This document shows positions 16,089 through 30,564 of a stretch of DNA of 64,000 bases, piece by piece. A model generated the notes under the pieces. That model was not told the DNA's origin. It ran no database searches and saw only the letters and a list, made by a program, of their open reading frames with translations. A program made the translations under genes and the position numbers. Source of the stretch: Paraburkholderia tropica. GTDB lineage: Bacteria; Pseudomonadota; Gammaproteobacteria; Burkholderiales; Burkholderiaceae. How positions within the stretch are numbered: the first letter of the stretch is position 1; every line of letters begins with the position of its first letter. The DNA lies in the NCBI RefSeq assembly GCF_900109265.1, contig NZ_FNZM01000005.1:248001-312000 (forward strand), given 5' to 3'.

Positions 16089-17489
16089 TTATTTGCCGAT
16101 GCAGAACCGGCTGAAAATCACGCCGAGCAAGTCGTCGGACGTGAACTCGCCCGTAATTGAATTAAGCAATTCCTGCGCGAGCCGCAATTCTTCGGCGAAC
16201 AGATCGAGCGCCTGCGCGTTTTGATCGGCGTGCGCCGCGGCGTTCGCGAGTTGCTCGCGCGCCGCACGCAGCGCGATCAGGTGACGCTCGCGCGCGAGAT
16301 AGACGCTTTGCGCGTCGGCCTGCCAGCCCGCGATACGCAGCAACTCGCCACGCAGCAGCGCCACGCCGTCGTTTTGTTTCGCCGAGAGCCGGACTTCGCA
16401 GACCTGCGTGCCGTTGTTCGCATCACGCGTGGCGACTTCGGGCGCCACGCCCGTGAGATCCGTCTTGTTGAGCACGCGCACGACCGGCACGCCCGCCGGA
16501 AAGCGCGCCGCGATGATCTCGTCTTCGGGCGTCATGCCCACGCGCGCGTCGAGCAGATGCAGCACCACATCGGCGCGGTCGATCTCGTTCCACGTACGCT
16601 CGATGCCGATCTTCTCGACTTCGTCCTCGGTGTCGCGCAGCCCCGCCGTGTCGATCACATGCAGCGGAATGCCTTCGATCTGGATGGTTTGCGAAATCTT
16701 GTCGCGCGTGGTGCCCGCCACCGGCGTGACGATCGCGAGCTCCGCGCCCGCGAGCGCATTGAGCAGCGACGACTTGCCGACGTTCGGCTGCCCCGCGAGC
16801 ACGACCGCGAGACCCTCGCGCAGCAGCGCGCCCTGACGCGCTTCGGCCAGCACGTGGTCGAGCTGGGCGCGAATGTGCGTGAGCTTGCCGCGCGCATCGG
16901 CGGCTTCGAGGAAATCGATTTCCTCTTCGGGGAAATCGAGCGTGGCTTCCACGAGCATGCGCAGCGTGACGACGTCGTCGACGAGCGCGTGGATGTCGCG
17001 CGAGAACGCGCCGTCGAGCGAGCGGCCCGCCGAACGCACCGCCGCCTCCGTGCTGGCTTCGATCAGGTCGGCGACGGCTTCGGCCTGCGCGAGGTCGAGC
17101 TTGTCGTTGAGGAACGCGCGACGCGTGAATTCGCCCGGCTCGGCAAGCCGCAGGCCGAACGCGCGCCCCGCCTCGATGCAGCGCTGCAAGACGAGTTGCA
17201 GCACGATCGGGCCGCCGTGCCCCTGCAGTTCGAGCACATGCTCGCCGGTGTACGAATGCGGCGCCGGGAAATATAGGGCGATGCCGCGGTCGAGCGCGGT
17301 GTGGGCGCCGTCGAGAAACGGCACGTAGCTCGCATGACGCGGCGCGAGCGCCTGGCCGGTGAGCGCCTGCATCAGCGCCTCGGCGGCCGGTGCGCCCGCG
17401 CGCCCGAACGAGACCCGCACGACGCCGATCCCGCCGCGTCCGGGCGCAGTGGCAATGGCGACGATGGGATCGGAATCGGTGGCGAGCAT
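16089..17489 (-). CDS. mnmE: tRNA modification GTPase MnmE
   Basis: A 466-residue GTPase that works with MnmG to add the carboxymethylaminomethyl or aminomethyl group at U34 of certain tRNAs. The N-terminal folate-binding part starts with [22 protein letters not shown] helical domain holds the inserted G domain, with G1 [17 protein letters not shown]2/G3 AGTTRDKI and [13 protein letters not shown], and G4 NKTD. The last four residues CIGK form the CxGK motif needed for catalysis. The length is normal. It lies at the left of the conserved origin block, on the minus strand like yidC-rnpA-rpmH, but a divergent regulator gene is inserted between. Confidence 0.97.
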   Translation of the reverse strand: MLATDSDPIVAIATAPGRGGIGVVRVSFGRAGAPAAEALMQALTGQALAPRHASYVPFLDGAHTALDRGIALYFPAPHSYTGEHVLELQGHGGPIVLQLVLQRCIEAGRAFGLRLAEPGEFTRRAFLNDKLDLAQAEAVADLIEASTEAAVRSAGRSLDGAFSRDIHALVDDVVTLRMLVEATLDFPEEEIDFLEAADARGKLTHIRAQLDHVLAEARQGALLREGLAVVLAGQPNVGKSSLLNALAGAELAIVTPVAGTTRDKISQTIQIEGIPLHVIDTAGLRDTEDEVEKIGIERTWNEIDRADVVLHLLDARVGMTPEDEIIAARFPAGVPVVRVLNKTDLTGVAPEVATRDANNGTQVCEVRLSAKQNDGVALLRGELLRIAGWQADAQSVYLARERHLIALRAAREQLANAAAHADQNAQALDLFAEELRLAQELLNSITGEFTSDDLLGVIFSRFCIGK

Positions 17490-17790
17490 GGCGGGATAAC
17501 GGGACGTGGACTAAGCCGCAACGGGCAGGCCGGCGCCGCGACGGACGCCGGAAAGAAAGTGCGTGGATTGTAACGCGACGCGCACACGCGCCTCGGGCCT
17601 CCCCATTCTCGAGACTTATCTCAATTTATCTCGAATTAGCTAAGATTGATCTGATAGCCAGGTTGCGACATTCGGACTATGCGACCGAAAAACCTGGCCA
17701 AAACGCCGCATTAACAGGCCGCGGCGAATCGCGCCCCAATTCGCAACCATTTTATTGCGCTACCTGCGGATTCGGGCGAAGTGTAGCTTC

Positions 17791-17812
17791 GTTGAGCTAG
17801 ATCTAGCTCAAC
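17791..17812. promoter_or_regulatory. Perfect 22-bp palindrome before the HTH regulator gene
   Basis: The half-site GTTGAGCTAGA is followed at once by its exact complement, with no spacer. It ends 42 bases before the regulator start. Upstream at 17614-17650 are a repeated TTATCTC and the palindrome TTAGCTAA, and just downstream TTGTC-N6-GACAA (17816-17831). These look like a cluster of operator elements in the gap 17490-17854, which holds no gene. Confidence 0.6.
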
Positions 17813-17854
17813 TGGTTGTCAACTTCGACAAAAGCCGATTGCACAATCTGGCCC

Positions 17855-18280
17855 ATGCCAACGCCCGAAGAAAAAGCCGCTTTCGCCGACCGCCTGCAAC
17901 TGGCGATGCGGCGCTCGCCCGACAAACCGCGCGGCAGCACCGACCTGGCGAACAAGTTCAACCTGCGCCACCACGGCGAGCACCCGGTCTCGCCGCAAAC
18001 CGCTCACAAATGGCTGAGCGGCCGCACCATTCCCACGCACGACAAACTGCAAACGCTGGCCAACTGGCTCGACGTGGATGTGCACTGGCTGCACTACGGA
18101 CCCTCGCCGCATACGCCGCCGGCGGGCGCCACGCCGAAGCCGCGCAAACCCGACGAGCGCTACCCGCTTTCCGAGGAAACGCTCGAACTCGCTTCGAAGA
18201 TCGAGTCGCTGAGCCCGCATCATCGGTATTTGCTGGAAGAACTCGTGACGCAGTTCTACGGCGGCCCCGAGAAACGCTGA
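17855..18280 (+). CDS. Phage-repressor-type helix-turn-helix regulator
   Basis: A 141-residue protein. The N-terminal half is a lambda-CI/XRE-like DNA-binding domain: FADRLQLAMRR, then TDLANKFNLRHH, the recognition region SPQTAHKWLSGRTIPTHDKLQTLANWL and VDVHWLHYG. After a Pro-rich linker the C-terminal 45 residues (YPLSEETLELASKIESLSPHHRYLLEELVTQF) probably dimerise. No protease or LexA-like domain is present. The ATG at 17855 starts with MPTPEEKAAF; the frame is open from 17816 but that would run through the operator region. It sits alone in the minus-strand block mnmE-yidC, with a perfect palindrome in front, so autoregulation is likely. Its targets are unknown. Confidence 0.85.
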   Translation: MPTPEEKAAFADRLQLAMRRSPDKPRGSTDLANKFNLRHHGEHPVSPQTAHKWLSGRTIPTHDKLQTLANWLDVDVHWLHYGPSPHTPPAGATPKPRKPDERYPLSEETLELASKIESLSPHHRYLLEELVTQFYGGPEKR

Positions 18281-18350
18281 GCGCCCAGTATCGCCTGAGC
18301 GCGCTTTGCGGCTGCAAGCGAAGAACGCGCCGACCTTGGCCACGGACAAT

Positions 18351-18387
18351 AAAAAAGCCGCCCGGTTTGCACCGGGCGGCTTTTTTT
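18351..18387. terminator. Bidirectional terminator between the HTH gene and yidC
   Basis: AGCCGCCCGG and CCGGGCGGCT form a 10-bp stem around TTTGCA, with an A-run on the left and a T-run on the right, so it can end the HTH gene and the convergent yidC operon. Confidence 0.9.
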
Positions 18388-18419
18388 CTGGTGATGGCCT
18401 GAGAGACCGGAACCCGCGC

Positions 18420-20093
18420 TTACGCGGCTTCCTTCTTCTTGCCCTTGCCCATCATGCGCGTGATGTAGTACTGCTGCGCGATCGACAGCACGTTGTTCAC
18501 GACGTAGTACAGCACGAGACCCGCCGGGAAGAAGAAGAACATGACCGAGAACGCGATCGGCATGAACATCATCATCTTGGCCTGGACGGGGTCCGGCGGC
18601 GTCGGGTTCAGCTTGGTCTGCACGAACATCGAGACGGCCATCAGCACCGGCAGGATGAAGAACGGGTCTTGCTGCGAGAGGTCGTGAATCCAGAGAATCC
18701 ACGGCGCGCCGCGCATTTCCACCGACGACAGCAGCACCCAGTACAGCGAGATGAACACCGGAATCTGGATCACCACCGGCAGACAGCCGCCGAACGGATT
18801 CACCTTCTCGGTCTTGTAGAGCTCCATGAGCGCCGCGTTCATCTTCTGCGGGTCGCTCTTGAAGCGTTCGCGCAGCGCCTGCATGCGCGGCGTGATTTCC
18901 TTCATGCGCGCCATCGACTTGTAGCTCGCGGCGGACAGCGGGAAGAACACGGCCTTGATCAGCAGCGTGAGCAGCACGATCGCCCAGCCCCAGTTGCCCA
19001 CGTAGCCGTGGATCTTCTCCAGCAGCCAGAACAGCGGCTTGGCGATGATCGTCACCCAGCCATAGTCCTTCACGAGCTCCAGACCCGGCGCGACGCCTTC
19101 GAGCATGCGCTCTTCTTCCGGACCCGCGAACAGGCGCGCCTGCACGTTGTCGGTCGCGCCCGGCGCGATCGTGCCGAGCGGCTGCTTCACGCCGACGCGG
19201 TAGAGGTTGTTGTCGAACTTCTCGACGTAGATGTCACGCTTGACGCCCTGCTGCGGAATCCACGCCGTGGCGAAGTAATGCTGCACCATCGCGACCCAGC
19301 CGTTGTCGGCCTGGTTCACGTAGTCCGCCTTGTTCTTGTCGATGTCGCCGAACGTGATCTTCTGGAAGTGATGCTCGTTCGAGTACACCGCCGGGCCGAT
19401 GAAGGTGTGCGAGAAACGCGGCGTTTCGACCGGCTGGCTGTCGCGCACGAGCTCCATGTAGAGCGTGGGCGAGACCGGCGTGCTGCCGACGTTCTGCACC
19501 TTCGTGTCGACGCCGATCACATAGCTGCCCTTCGTGAACGTGTAGGTCTTGGTGACCTTCACGCCGCCTTTTTCGGGCGACTCGAGCGAGATCTGGAACG
19601 ACGTGGCGTCGCCGCTCAGGTCGCGCGGACCCGTACCGTTGGCGACCGTGAAGACGTCGGTGTGATTCGGGAAGTCGCCACCCAGCAGACCCGTACGCGC
19701 GAGGTACGTGTGGTCGTTGGTGTGGTCGAACAGCGTGATGAACTGGTCAGGCTGCTTGCCGTCGCCTTCCTTCACGAGCGAGAGCTTCGTGAGCGTGCCG
19801 CCGCGCGTGTCGATCACGCCGTCGTAGACATCGGTGCGGAAGTGCACGAGCTGCGCGGCGGCTTCGGCGGGCTGGGCCGTGCCGGTGGGCGCCGTGCCTG
19901 CGGCCGTGGCCGGCAGATCGGAGGCGGCGTTAGCCGCGCTCGCGGGCGTCGCGCCGCTTGCGGCGTTCTGCTGCGTTTGCGTCGCGCTCGGGAAGAACAT
20001 CGACTGACGTCCGTGGTCGCGCTGCCAGTTGTCGTACAGCATGACCGCTGACATGAAGAAGATGACCCATAGGACGGTGCGTTTGATATCCAT
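18420..20093 (-). CDS. yidC: Membrane protein insertase YidC
   Basis: A 557-residue inner-membrane insertase and chaperone that works alone or with SecYEG. The N-terminal anchor [23 protein letters not shown] is followed by an Ala-rich linker and the large periplasmic beta domain (about residues 90-335). The C-terminal hydrophobic core contains [21 protein letters not shown] with the conserved Arg-containing cytoplasmic hairpin ([19 protein letters not shown]). It also has [23 protein letters not shown] and a Lys-rich tail GKGKKKEAA that may touch the ribosome. I start at ATG 20093; an upstream in-frame ATG would overlap yidD. It is in the order rpmH-rnpA-yidD-yidC, as in most proteobacteria. 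Confidence 0.97.
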   Translation of the reverse strand: MDIKRTVLWVIFFMSAVMLYDNWQRDHGRQSMFFPSATQTQQNAASGATPASAANAASDLPATAAGTAPTGTAQPAEAAAQLVHFRTDVYDGVIDTRGGTLTKLSLVKEGDGKQPDQFITLFDHTNDHTYLARTGLLGGDFPNHTDVFTVANGTGPRDLSGDATSFQISLESPEKGGVKVTKTYTFTKGSYVIGVDTKVQNVGSTPVSPTLYMELVRDSQPVETPRFSHTFIGPAVYSNEHHFQKITFGDIDKNKADYVNQADNGWVAMVQHYFATAWIPQQGVKRDIYVEKFDNNLYRVGVKQPLGTIAPGATDNVQARLFAGPEEERMLEGVAPGLELVKDYGWVTIIAKPLFWLLEKIHGYVGNWGWAIVLLTLLIKAVFFPLSAASYKSMARMKEITPRMQALRERFKSDPQKMNAALMELYKTEKVNPFGGCLPVVIQIPVFISLYWVLLSSVEMRGAPWILWIHDLSQQDPFFILPVLMAVSMFVQTKLNPTPPDPVQAKMMMFMPIAFSVMFFFFPAGLVLYYVVNNVLSIAQQYYITRMMGKGKKKEAA

Positions 20094-20122
20094 GCGTTGT
20101 CTCAGTGTCGATGGAAGGCGCG

Positions 20123-20353
20123 TCAGCGCTTTTTCGGAGATGCAGGCGGGACCAGGTCGACGCCGCCCGCCGAAAACGGGTGGCAGCGGCAAAGCCGCCG
20201 CGCGGCGAGGTAAGTCCCGCGCGCGGCGCCATGATACTGGATTGCCTCGCGCGCGTAATCCGAACAGGAAGGGTAAAAACGGCAGCGGTTGCCGAGCAGG
20301 GGACTCACGGCAAGCTTGTAGAAGCGCAGTAAAGCGATCAGTACCGTTTGCAT
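20123..20353 (-). CDS. yidD: Membrane protein insertion efficiency factor YidD
   Basis: A 76-residue protein between rnpA and yidC. It has an amphipathic N-terminal helix ([21 protein letters not shown]) and the conserved Cys-rich core [17 protein letters not shown], then [17 protein letters not shown]. YidD acts at the inner membrane to help YidC-dependent insertion (family knowledge). The frame stays open upstream into the 3' end of rnpA, but ATG 20353 gives the family length. Confidence 0.93.
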   Translation of the reverse strand: MQTVLIALLRFYKLAVSPLLGNRCRFYPSCSDYAREAIQYHGAARGTYLAARRLCRCHPFSAGGVDLVPPASPKKR

Positions 20354-20451
20354 GGCGTGGCGACCGGACAGCGCCGCTAGGAAAGACGAACGTCGTGCCC
20401 GGCCAGCGGGCGCGGCCTGCACAGCAATCGCGACGGACCGGCGCGCGGCCC

Positions 20452-20976
20452 TCACGAGGCAGCGCCCGTCTCGGGCGCGGCGCGCCGCCTGGCGACTTCG
20501 CGCGCGGCCTTGTCGAGCAACATCTCGATTTCGGTGCGACAAAGTGTCTTCAGCGGCGGCGACGAAGCGCACGGCATGGCCTTTCGGTCGAATTTCGTGT
20601 GCAGGCGCAGCAGCAGGTCGAAGCCTTCGAACTGCGCGCGGCGCACGCGAAACGCCTCGCGGGCGATGCGGCGCACCAGGTTGCGCGTGACCGCGCGCGG
20701 CGCGTACTTCTTGCCGATCACGAGCCCGAGCCGCGCCTCGTTGCCGGTGGCGCGGCCGTACACGACGAAGTGCGCGGCGCGGCGCCAGGGGCGCAAACGA
20801 AAAACGGATGAGAACTCATCCGTTTTCAGTAGCCTTGCGGCTTTCGGGAAAGCGGCCTGCGTTCGCGACGTGCCGTGAGGCACCTCGTTCGCGTTGTCCG
20901 CTTCGTCCGACAGTTTCACGTCTGGCCCGCTATCGTCGATCGTGGTCGATTGTGCTGATAGCGGTGCTATCGACAA
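20452..20976 (-). CDS. rnpA: Ribonuclease P protein component
   Basis: This protein subunit binds the catalytic RNase P RNA and helps cut the 5' leader of tRNA precursors. The core begins at [18 protein letters not shown] and contains the basic helix [19 protein letters not shown], which replaces the usual RNR motif with RNL, and [14 protein letters not shown]. From ATG 20976 the protein has 174 residues, about 35 more at the N-terminus than E. coli RnpA. A GTG at 20880 would give 142 residues and is a real alternative, since neither start has a clear ribosome binding site. It lies 18 bases after rpmH in the same operon. Confidence 0.92.
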   Translation of the reverse strand: MSIAPLSAQSTTIDDSGPDVKLSDEADNANEVPHGTSRTQAAFPKAARLLKTDEFSSVFRLRPWRRAAHFVVYGRATGNEARLGLVIGKKYAPRAVTRNLVRRIAREAFRVRRAQFEGFDLLLRLHTKFDRKAMPCASSPPLKTLCRTEIEMLLDKAAREVARRRAAPETGAAS

Positions 20977-20994
20977 AACTGGTAAGCGGCGCGC

Positions 20995-21129
20995 TTAGAT
21001 GGCGAGACGCTTGCGACCCTTCGCACGGCGTGCGTTGATCACTTTGCGACCACCGGCGGTCTTCATGCGCACGCGAAAGCCATGGGTACGCTTGCGACGG
21101 GTAACGGAAGGTTGGTAAGTACGTTTCAT
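20995..21129 (-). CDS. rpmH: 50S ribosomal protein L34
   Basis: A 44-residue, very basic ribosomal protein, starting [18 protein letters not shown] and ending KGRKRLAI, which is the standard L34 sequence and length. It is the first gene of the minus-strand operon rpmH-rnpA-yidD-yidC, divergent from dnaA across a 467-base gap. Confidence 0.98.
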
Positions 21130-21341
21130 GTTGCTCTCACTTATTGAGAAATGACCGCGGCGAGCATCGCGGAAAAAAGCAATGGCCGGTGGTACAAGGG
21201 ATTGGTTTTCGCGGAACCCGCTATTTAATCCGGTTTTTCGTTGGCCGTCAATAGGTTAGGGCGTCGAAGCGCGCGCAAAGTGTGCTCGAAGGCAGCAAAC
21301 CGTTCCGTCCCGCATTCGTGCGGAGCCTTGTTGCGCCACGC

Positions 21342-21393
21342 TCATCCACAGTATGAGAGAAGATACGGCACCTTGATCCGTCCCTGTGGATAA
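21342..21393. promoter_or_regulatory. DnaA-box-like 9-mers upstream of dnaA
   Basis: TCATCCACA at 21342-21350 has one mismatch to TTATCCACA, and TGTGGATAA at 21385-21393 is a perfect box in inverse orientation. They lie in the 467-base rpmH-dnaA gap and could serve DnaA autoregulation or be part of the origin. The gap is otherwise not AT-rich and shows nothing else clear. Confidence 0.55.
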
Positions 21394-21596
21394 CTTCCTG
21401 GCCAGGCCTTTTCGGCGTTAGAATCTCGCCTATCCCAAGAATCCTGCTTGCCGCTCCGGCCCGCCTGCTTGCCGCAACTCCTTGCCGCGCGGGCGTCCGG
21501 AGCATTTGTTTTCGCCCCGCCAGGGCCTTGTTGCATTTGTGCGACACGCGCGGCGCGAACGCATTTGCACGCAAACAAAACGACCACAGCATCTCG

Positions 21597-23162
21597 ATGA
21601 ACGAATTCTGGCAACACTGTTCCGCACTACTGGAGCGCGAATTGACGCCCCAGCAGTACGTGACGTGGATTAAACCGTTGGCCCCGGTTGCCTTCGACGC
21701 TGCGGCGAACACGCTGCAGATAGCCGCTCCCAACCGCTTCAAGCTCGACTGGGTGAAGAGCCAGTTCTCGGGCCGGATCACCGATCTGGCGCGCGACTTC
21801 TGGCAGACGCCCGTCGACGTGCAATTCGTCCTCGACCCGAAGGCGGGCATGCGCGCGCCTGTCGCCGCTCCCGCGCCGCGCGCGCCGCTGGCCGCCGCCG
21901 AAGCGGCGCCGACCGTTCACCACGCCGCGCCGAGCCACGCGGGCGCCGCGGCCGTCGCCGCCATGAACAGCCTCGCCGCCGCGCAAACCGCGCATGCGGC
22001 CCAGGCCGCCCAGGCCGATGACGCCGCCGACCTCGACCTGCCGAGCCTCGACGCCAACGAAGCCGCCGCCGGCCGCCGCAGCTGGCGTCCGGGTCAGGGC
22101 GCGGCCGCCGCGGCCAGCGCCGAGCCGGACCCGACCTACGAGCGCTCGAAGCTCAACCCGGTGCTCACGTTCGACAATTTCGTGACCGGTAAGGCGAACC
22201 AGCTCGCACGCGCCGCAGCCATCCAGGTCGCCGACAATCCCGGCATCTCGTATAACCCGCTGTTCCTGTACGGCGGCGTGGGCCTTGGCAAGACCCACTT
22301 GATCCACGCGATCGGCAACCAGCTGCTGATCGACAAGCCGGGCGCGCGCATCCGCTACATCCACGCGGAACAATACGTGTCCGATGTGGTGAAGGCGTAT
22401 CAGCGCAAGGCGTTCGACGACTTCAAGCGCTACTACCACTCGCTCGACCTGCTGCTGATCGACGATATTCAGTTCTTCTCGGGCAAGTCGCGCACGCAGG
22501 AAGAGTTCTTCTACGCGTTCGAGGCGCTGGTCGCCAACAAGGCGCAGGTGATCATCACGAGCGACACGTATCCGAAGGAAATCTCGGGTATCGACGACCG
22601 CCTGATCTCACGCTTCGACTCGGGCCTGACGGTCGCGATCGAGCCGCCCGAACTCGAAATGCGCGTGGCCATCCTGATGCGCAAGGCGCAGTCGGAAGGC
22701 GTGAGCCTGAACGAAGACGTGGCGTTTTTCGTCGCCAAGCATCTGCGCTCGAACGTGCGCGAACTCGAAGGCGCGCTGCGCAAGATCCTCGCGTACTCGA
22801 AGTTCCACGGCCGCGAAATCTCCATCGAGCTGACCAAGGAAGCGCTCAAGGATCTGCTGACGGTGCAGAACCGCCAGATCTCGGTGGAAAACATCCAGAA
22901 GACGGTGGCGGACTTCTACAGCATCAAGGTCGCCGACATGTACTCGAAGAAGCGCCCCGCGAACATCGCGCGGCCGCGCCAGATCGCGATGTACCTGGCC
23001 AAGGAGCTGACGCAGAAAAGCCTGCCGGAAATCGGCGAGCTGTTCGGCGGGCGCGATCACACCACGGTGCTGCACGCCGTGCGCAAGATTGCCGACGAGC
23101 GCACCAAGGACGCCCAGCTCAACCACGAGCTGCACGTTCTGGAGCAAACGCTCAAGGGCTGA
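21597..23162 (+). CDS. dnaA: Chromosomal replication initiator DnaA
   Basis: A 521-residue AAA+ initiator that binds DnaA boxes, opens oriC and loads the helicase. Domain I is [28 protein letters not shown]. Domain II is an unusually long Ala-rich linker (about residues 85-180). Domain III has Walker [11 protein letters not shown], Walker [11 protein letters not shown] and the arginine-finger region. Domain IV has the DNA-binding signature [15 protein letters not shown]. The start at ATG 21597 matches the family; the open frame further upstream is not used. dnaN follows after 221 bases and gyrB after that, the usual order. It may be autoregulated through the boxes at 21342-21393. Confidence 0.98.
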   Translation: MNEFWQHCSALLERELTPQQYVTWIKPLAPVAFDAAANTLQIAAPNRFKLDWVKSQFSGRITDLARDFWQTPVDVQFVLDPKAGMRAPVAAPAPRAPLAAAEAAPTVHHAAPSHAGAAAVAAMNSLAAAQTAHAAQAAQADDAADLDLPSLDANEAAAGRRSWRPGQGAAAAASAEPDPTYERSKLNPVLTFDNFVTGKANQLARAAAIQVADNPGISYNPLFLYGGVGLGKTHLIHAIGNQLLIDKPGARIRYIHAEQYVSDVVKAYQRKAFDDFKRYYHSLDLLLIDDIQFFSGKSRTQEEFFYAFEALVANKAQVIITSDTYPKEISGIDDRLISRFDSGLTVAIEPPELEMRVAILMRKAQSEGVSLNEDVAFFVAKHLRSNVRELEGALRKILAYSKFHGREISIELTKEALKDLLTVQNRQISVENIQKTVADFYSIKVADMYSKKRPANIARPRQIAMYLAKELTQKSLPEIGELFGGRDHTTVLHAVRKIADERTKDAQLNHELHVLEQTLKG

Positions 23163-23383
23163 CGGGGCGGGCCCCCGAGGTTCCCCCCTGTTTATTGCGT
23201 GGATCGCCCCCAATTTAGGGAAGCGGTCCGTTTTCAGGCACAATATGGGTTTAACCGTCCGGCGCTCCGGCCGACCGGGCGGATTCCACGCCACGGCCTG
23301 TGCTGCGGGACGGTGCCGGGATCGGGCGCACGACGCCCGGCCCGGACAGGGTGCGCAGACCGTCACATCAACGAAGGAACTCT

Positions 23384-27072
<3,689 letters not shown>

Positions 27073-27117
27073 GGGGTTTTAGTCGGGTCGCGGTTGGCGA
27101 TCTGGCTGGGATTGGGA

Positions 27118-27150
27118 GACCCACGAGTTGAGAGACTCGTGGGTCTTTTT
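27118..27150 (+). terminator. Terminator of gyrB
   Basis: GACCCACGAG and CTCGTGGGTC form a perfect 10-bp stem around an 8-base loop, followed by TTTTTG and TTTTT. Confidence 0.92.
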
Positions 27151-27191
27151 GTTTTTGGGATTTGATTTGATTGTGGTTTATGGGTGGGGGT

Positions 27192-27253
27192 GGCGCTCAG
27201 ATTGCAATCGCGTTCACAATGCGAAGGTCGGGAGTTCGATCCTCCTCCGCGCA
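27192..27253 (+). pseudogene. Degenerate tRNA-Val(CAC)-like remnant
   Basis: An intact anticodon arm is visible: TCGCG, loop TTCACAA with anticodon CAC, TGCGA (27208-27224). It is followed by a 5-base variable region, an intact T arm GGGAG-TTCGATC-CTCCT (27230-27246) and a 3' acceptor-like CCGCGCA. The D arm is reduced to GCTCAG plus a few bases, about ten bases short. The sequence to the left cannot pair with CCGCGCA, and no CCA follows. It therefore looks like a decayed tRNA copy or the remnant of a past integration site, not a working tRNA gene. Confidence 0.55.
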
Positions 27254-27312
27254 ATGCGAATAACAAAGCCTCTACGCCACCCACCTCACCCCATTCCCCC
27301 AGCCCCTCAACA

Positions 27313-27337
27313 AAAAAGCGCCCTCAAGGCGCTTTTT
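27313..27337. terminator. Hairpin with A-run and T-run on either side
   Basis: AGCGCC and GGCGCT pair around CTCAA with six A before and five T after, a short bidirectional terminator in the gyrB downstream region. Confidence 0.6.
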
Positions 27338-27362
27338 CTTCGCCCAAACGAAGCTCCGCAAT

Positions 27363-27615
27363 CTATCCACATCCCCCTCTGGATAACCCCCTTACAACCC
27401 CCGGAACATCCGGTGCATGAAACCTGAACAACTCCGCCCCTGGATAAAACAGTGGAAAAGTTGTCAGCAACTACCTGGGATTGTCCCGTTAACGCCCGCA
27501 GGGTTATGAATTTTCCACAACCTTGTTTACTCAATAGTTTTCCAGGGTTATCCACAGAATACCCAGGGACTTGTTAACTATTACTACGTTTACGTATACA
27601 TAGATTGAAAAACCC
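27363..27615. other. Candidate replication origin: DnaA-box cluster plus AT-rich stretch
   Basis: A perfect box TTATCCACA lies at 27548-27556. One-mismatch boxes are CTATCCACA (27363-27371), TCTGGATAA (27378-27386, inverse) and TTTTCCACA (27511-27519). Weaker ones are CCTGGATAA (27439-27447) and TTTTCCAGG (27537-27545). Right after the last box follows an AT-rich stretch (about 27568-27612, with TTGTTAACTATTACTACG) that could be the unwinding element. The 630-base gap holds no gene. Clusters of boxes beside an AT-rich region next to dnaA-dnaN-gyrB are the usual form of oriC. The rpmH-dnaA gap is the competing site. Confidence 0.6.
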
Positions 27616-27636
27616 TAAGAGACTGCGCATCGGAAA

Positions 27637-27668
27637 CGAAAAAGCCGCTGGACAACCTCTCCAGCGGC
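27637..27668 (-). terminator. Terminator of the GyrI-like gene
   Basis: On the minus strand GCCGCTGG and CCAGCGGC pair around a 9-base loop and are followed by TTTTTCG, 35 bases past the stop codon of the gene at 27703-28182. Confidence 0.85.
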
Positions 27669-27702
27669 CTCGAAAAAAACCGGCAAGCCCCGAAACAAGC
27701 CC

Positions 27703-28182
27703 TCAAGCCAGCGGAATATAAAGCTCGGTTTTCAGATCATCAGGCGCGACCTCATCCGGCGTATTCAGATACACCTCGAACGAAGGCACCGAAAAGTCCG
27801 CATTCCGCCCGAGCTGCTTCAATCCCTCGTTGTAAAGCCACATCCACGCTTGCTGTAGACCCTGATACGGCCCGCTGTGCAGCACCATCGCGTGCTCACC
27901 GCCGCGCAACTGAAACTTCTCCACCGGCGCCACAACCTGCACATCGCGATCGTGCACAAGCTGCACCGCCGCCTTCGAGCGCAGCTTCGATTCCTCGACC
28001 GAATTCGGATCGTCGTAGTAAATGCCGACGAGCCTCGAACCCGACGTCCGCACTTTCCGCTCGCCGAGCCACTGTGCGAGCGTATAAAACGCATCGCCGA
28101 TCTTCATATACGGGCCGGTATGGCTCACGGCGAGCAGATCCATCGGATCGAGCTTGAGCAGCTTCACGTCGCGGTTTTGCAT
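27703..28182 (-). CDS. GyrI-like small-molecule-binding domain protein
   Basis: A 159-residue stand-alone protein of the GyrI-like/SbmC fold, the effector-binding domain also found in AraC and MerR regulators. Signs are VKLLKLDPMDLLAVSHTGPYMKIGDAF at the N-terminus, SRLVGIYYDDPNSVEESKLRSKAAVQL in the middle, and AMVLHSGPYQGLQQAWMWLYNEGLKQLG with FEVYLNTPDEVAPDDLKTELYIPL at the end. No DNA-binding domain is fused. E. coli members inhibit gyrase or protect it from toxins, while others bind drugs. The position next to gyrB is suggestive but may be chance, since the two are convergent and separated by the origin-like gap. Confidence 0.88.
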   Translation of the reverse strand: MQNRDVKLLKLDPMDLLAVSHTGPYMKIGDAFYTLAQWLGERKVRTSGSRLVGIYYDDPNSVEESKLRSKAAVQLVHDRDVQVVAPVEKFQLRGGEHAMVLHSGPYQGLQQAWMWLYNEGLKQLGRNADFSVPSFEVYLNTPDEVAPDDLKTELYIPLA

Positions 28183-28286
28183 GATGTCGTCTCCAGGTTC
28201 GGCGCGCGCGAATGCGCGAATGCGCGGATGCCGGCCAGGATAGCATCGCCCTCGAAATCCCTCCCGCTACCTGTCTCGGCTCAAAG

Positions 28287-28667
28287 TCACAAACTCACCC
28301 GCGCCACCGGATGCGCCTCAAGCCACGCGTTCTCCTCATCGTCATAAAGCCGCGAGCGCGTGAGAAACCGCAACCCCGTCGGCCGCTCAAGCGAAAACAT
28401 GCCGCCATTGCCCGGCACCGCATCGATGATCAACTGCGTATGCTGCCAATACTCGAATTGCGACGCGGTCATATAAAACGGCACGCCGCCAATCTCGCCG
28501 AGCTGCACATCGGCGTTGCCCACGAGAAATTCCCCGGCGGGAAAACACATCGGCGCGCTGCCGTCGCAGCAGCCGCCGGATTGATGAAACAGCAGTGAGC
28601 CGTGCTCGCGCGCGAGTTGCTCGATCAGCGCGAGCGCGGCGGGCGTGGCGGTAACGCGTTCGACCAT
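28287..28667 (-). CDS. DUF779 family protein paired with aldehyde dehydrogenase
   Basis: A 126-residue protein of the DUF779 family. The family signature is SLLFHQSGGCCDGSAPMCFPAGEF, with three cysteines that could bind a metal, followed by VQLGEIGGVPFYMTASQFEYWQHTQLIIDAVPG. The start is ATG 28667 with GAGGAG upstream. DUF779 genes are very often found next to acetaldehyde dehydrogenases of the ExaC/AldB type, as here, 102 bases past the dehydrogenase stop on the same strand. A helper or regulatory role for that enzyme is inferred from context. Confidence 0.9.
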   Translation of the reverse strand: MVERVTATPAALALIEQLAREHGSLLFHQSGGCCDGSAPMCFPAGEFLVGNADVQLGEIGGVPFYMTASQFEYWQHTQLIIDAVPGNGGMFSLERPTGLRFLTRSRLYDDEENAWLEAHPVARVSL

Positions 28668-28769
28668 GTCGCGGCGCTCCTCGAAAAAGACGCTCGCCGG
28701 AACGCCCCACACGGCGCCCGGCGAGCCGGTACAACACCCGCAATCGATTAGAAGAAGATCACACGCCCA

Positions 28770-30290
<1,521 letters not shown>

Positions 30291-30366
30291 CTACGTGCTC
30301 CTCGTTTTGTCTGTGTCGATATGGGTGGGCGCGTCAGGCCGAGACCGCGCAACCGGTGCTCGTCAA

Positions 30367-30383
30367 TGCCAGAAGCGTGCCAA
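30367..30383 (-). promoter_or_regulatory. Sigma-54 (RpoN) promoter of the aldehyde dehydrogenase operon
   Basis: On the minus strand TTGGCACG-CTTC-TGGCA has the GG and GC doublets separated by exactly ten bases, as required for -24/-12 promoters, and only one change from the TTGCA block. The start of transcription would lie about 65 bases before the ATG. The rest of the gap 30291-30712 holds no convincing gene. Confidence 0.65.
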
Positions 30384-30564
30384 TCGCGGATCGAGAGGAG
30401 TGCGGGCGCGAGGCGAAGGGGCGTGCAGGGCCGCTGCGGCGCGCGGACGCATGCGGCCCGGTCTGTGCGGGGCGCGGAGCCTGAACGGCTTAGCGAGACA
30501 GGCGAGGGCGCCGGTGCGGCCACATTGCGCCGCCACGGCACAGCAAAGCGCAGAAGGACGCGCA

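Noticed and set aside
21130..21596. The rpmH-dnaA gap as a certain oriC
   Set aside because: Only two box-like 9-mers and no AT-rich stretch; the gap after gyrB is better supported, though not proven.
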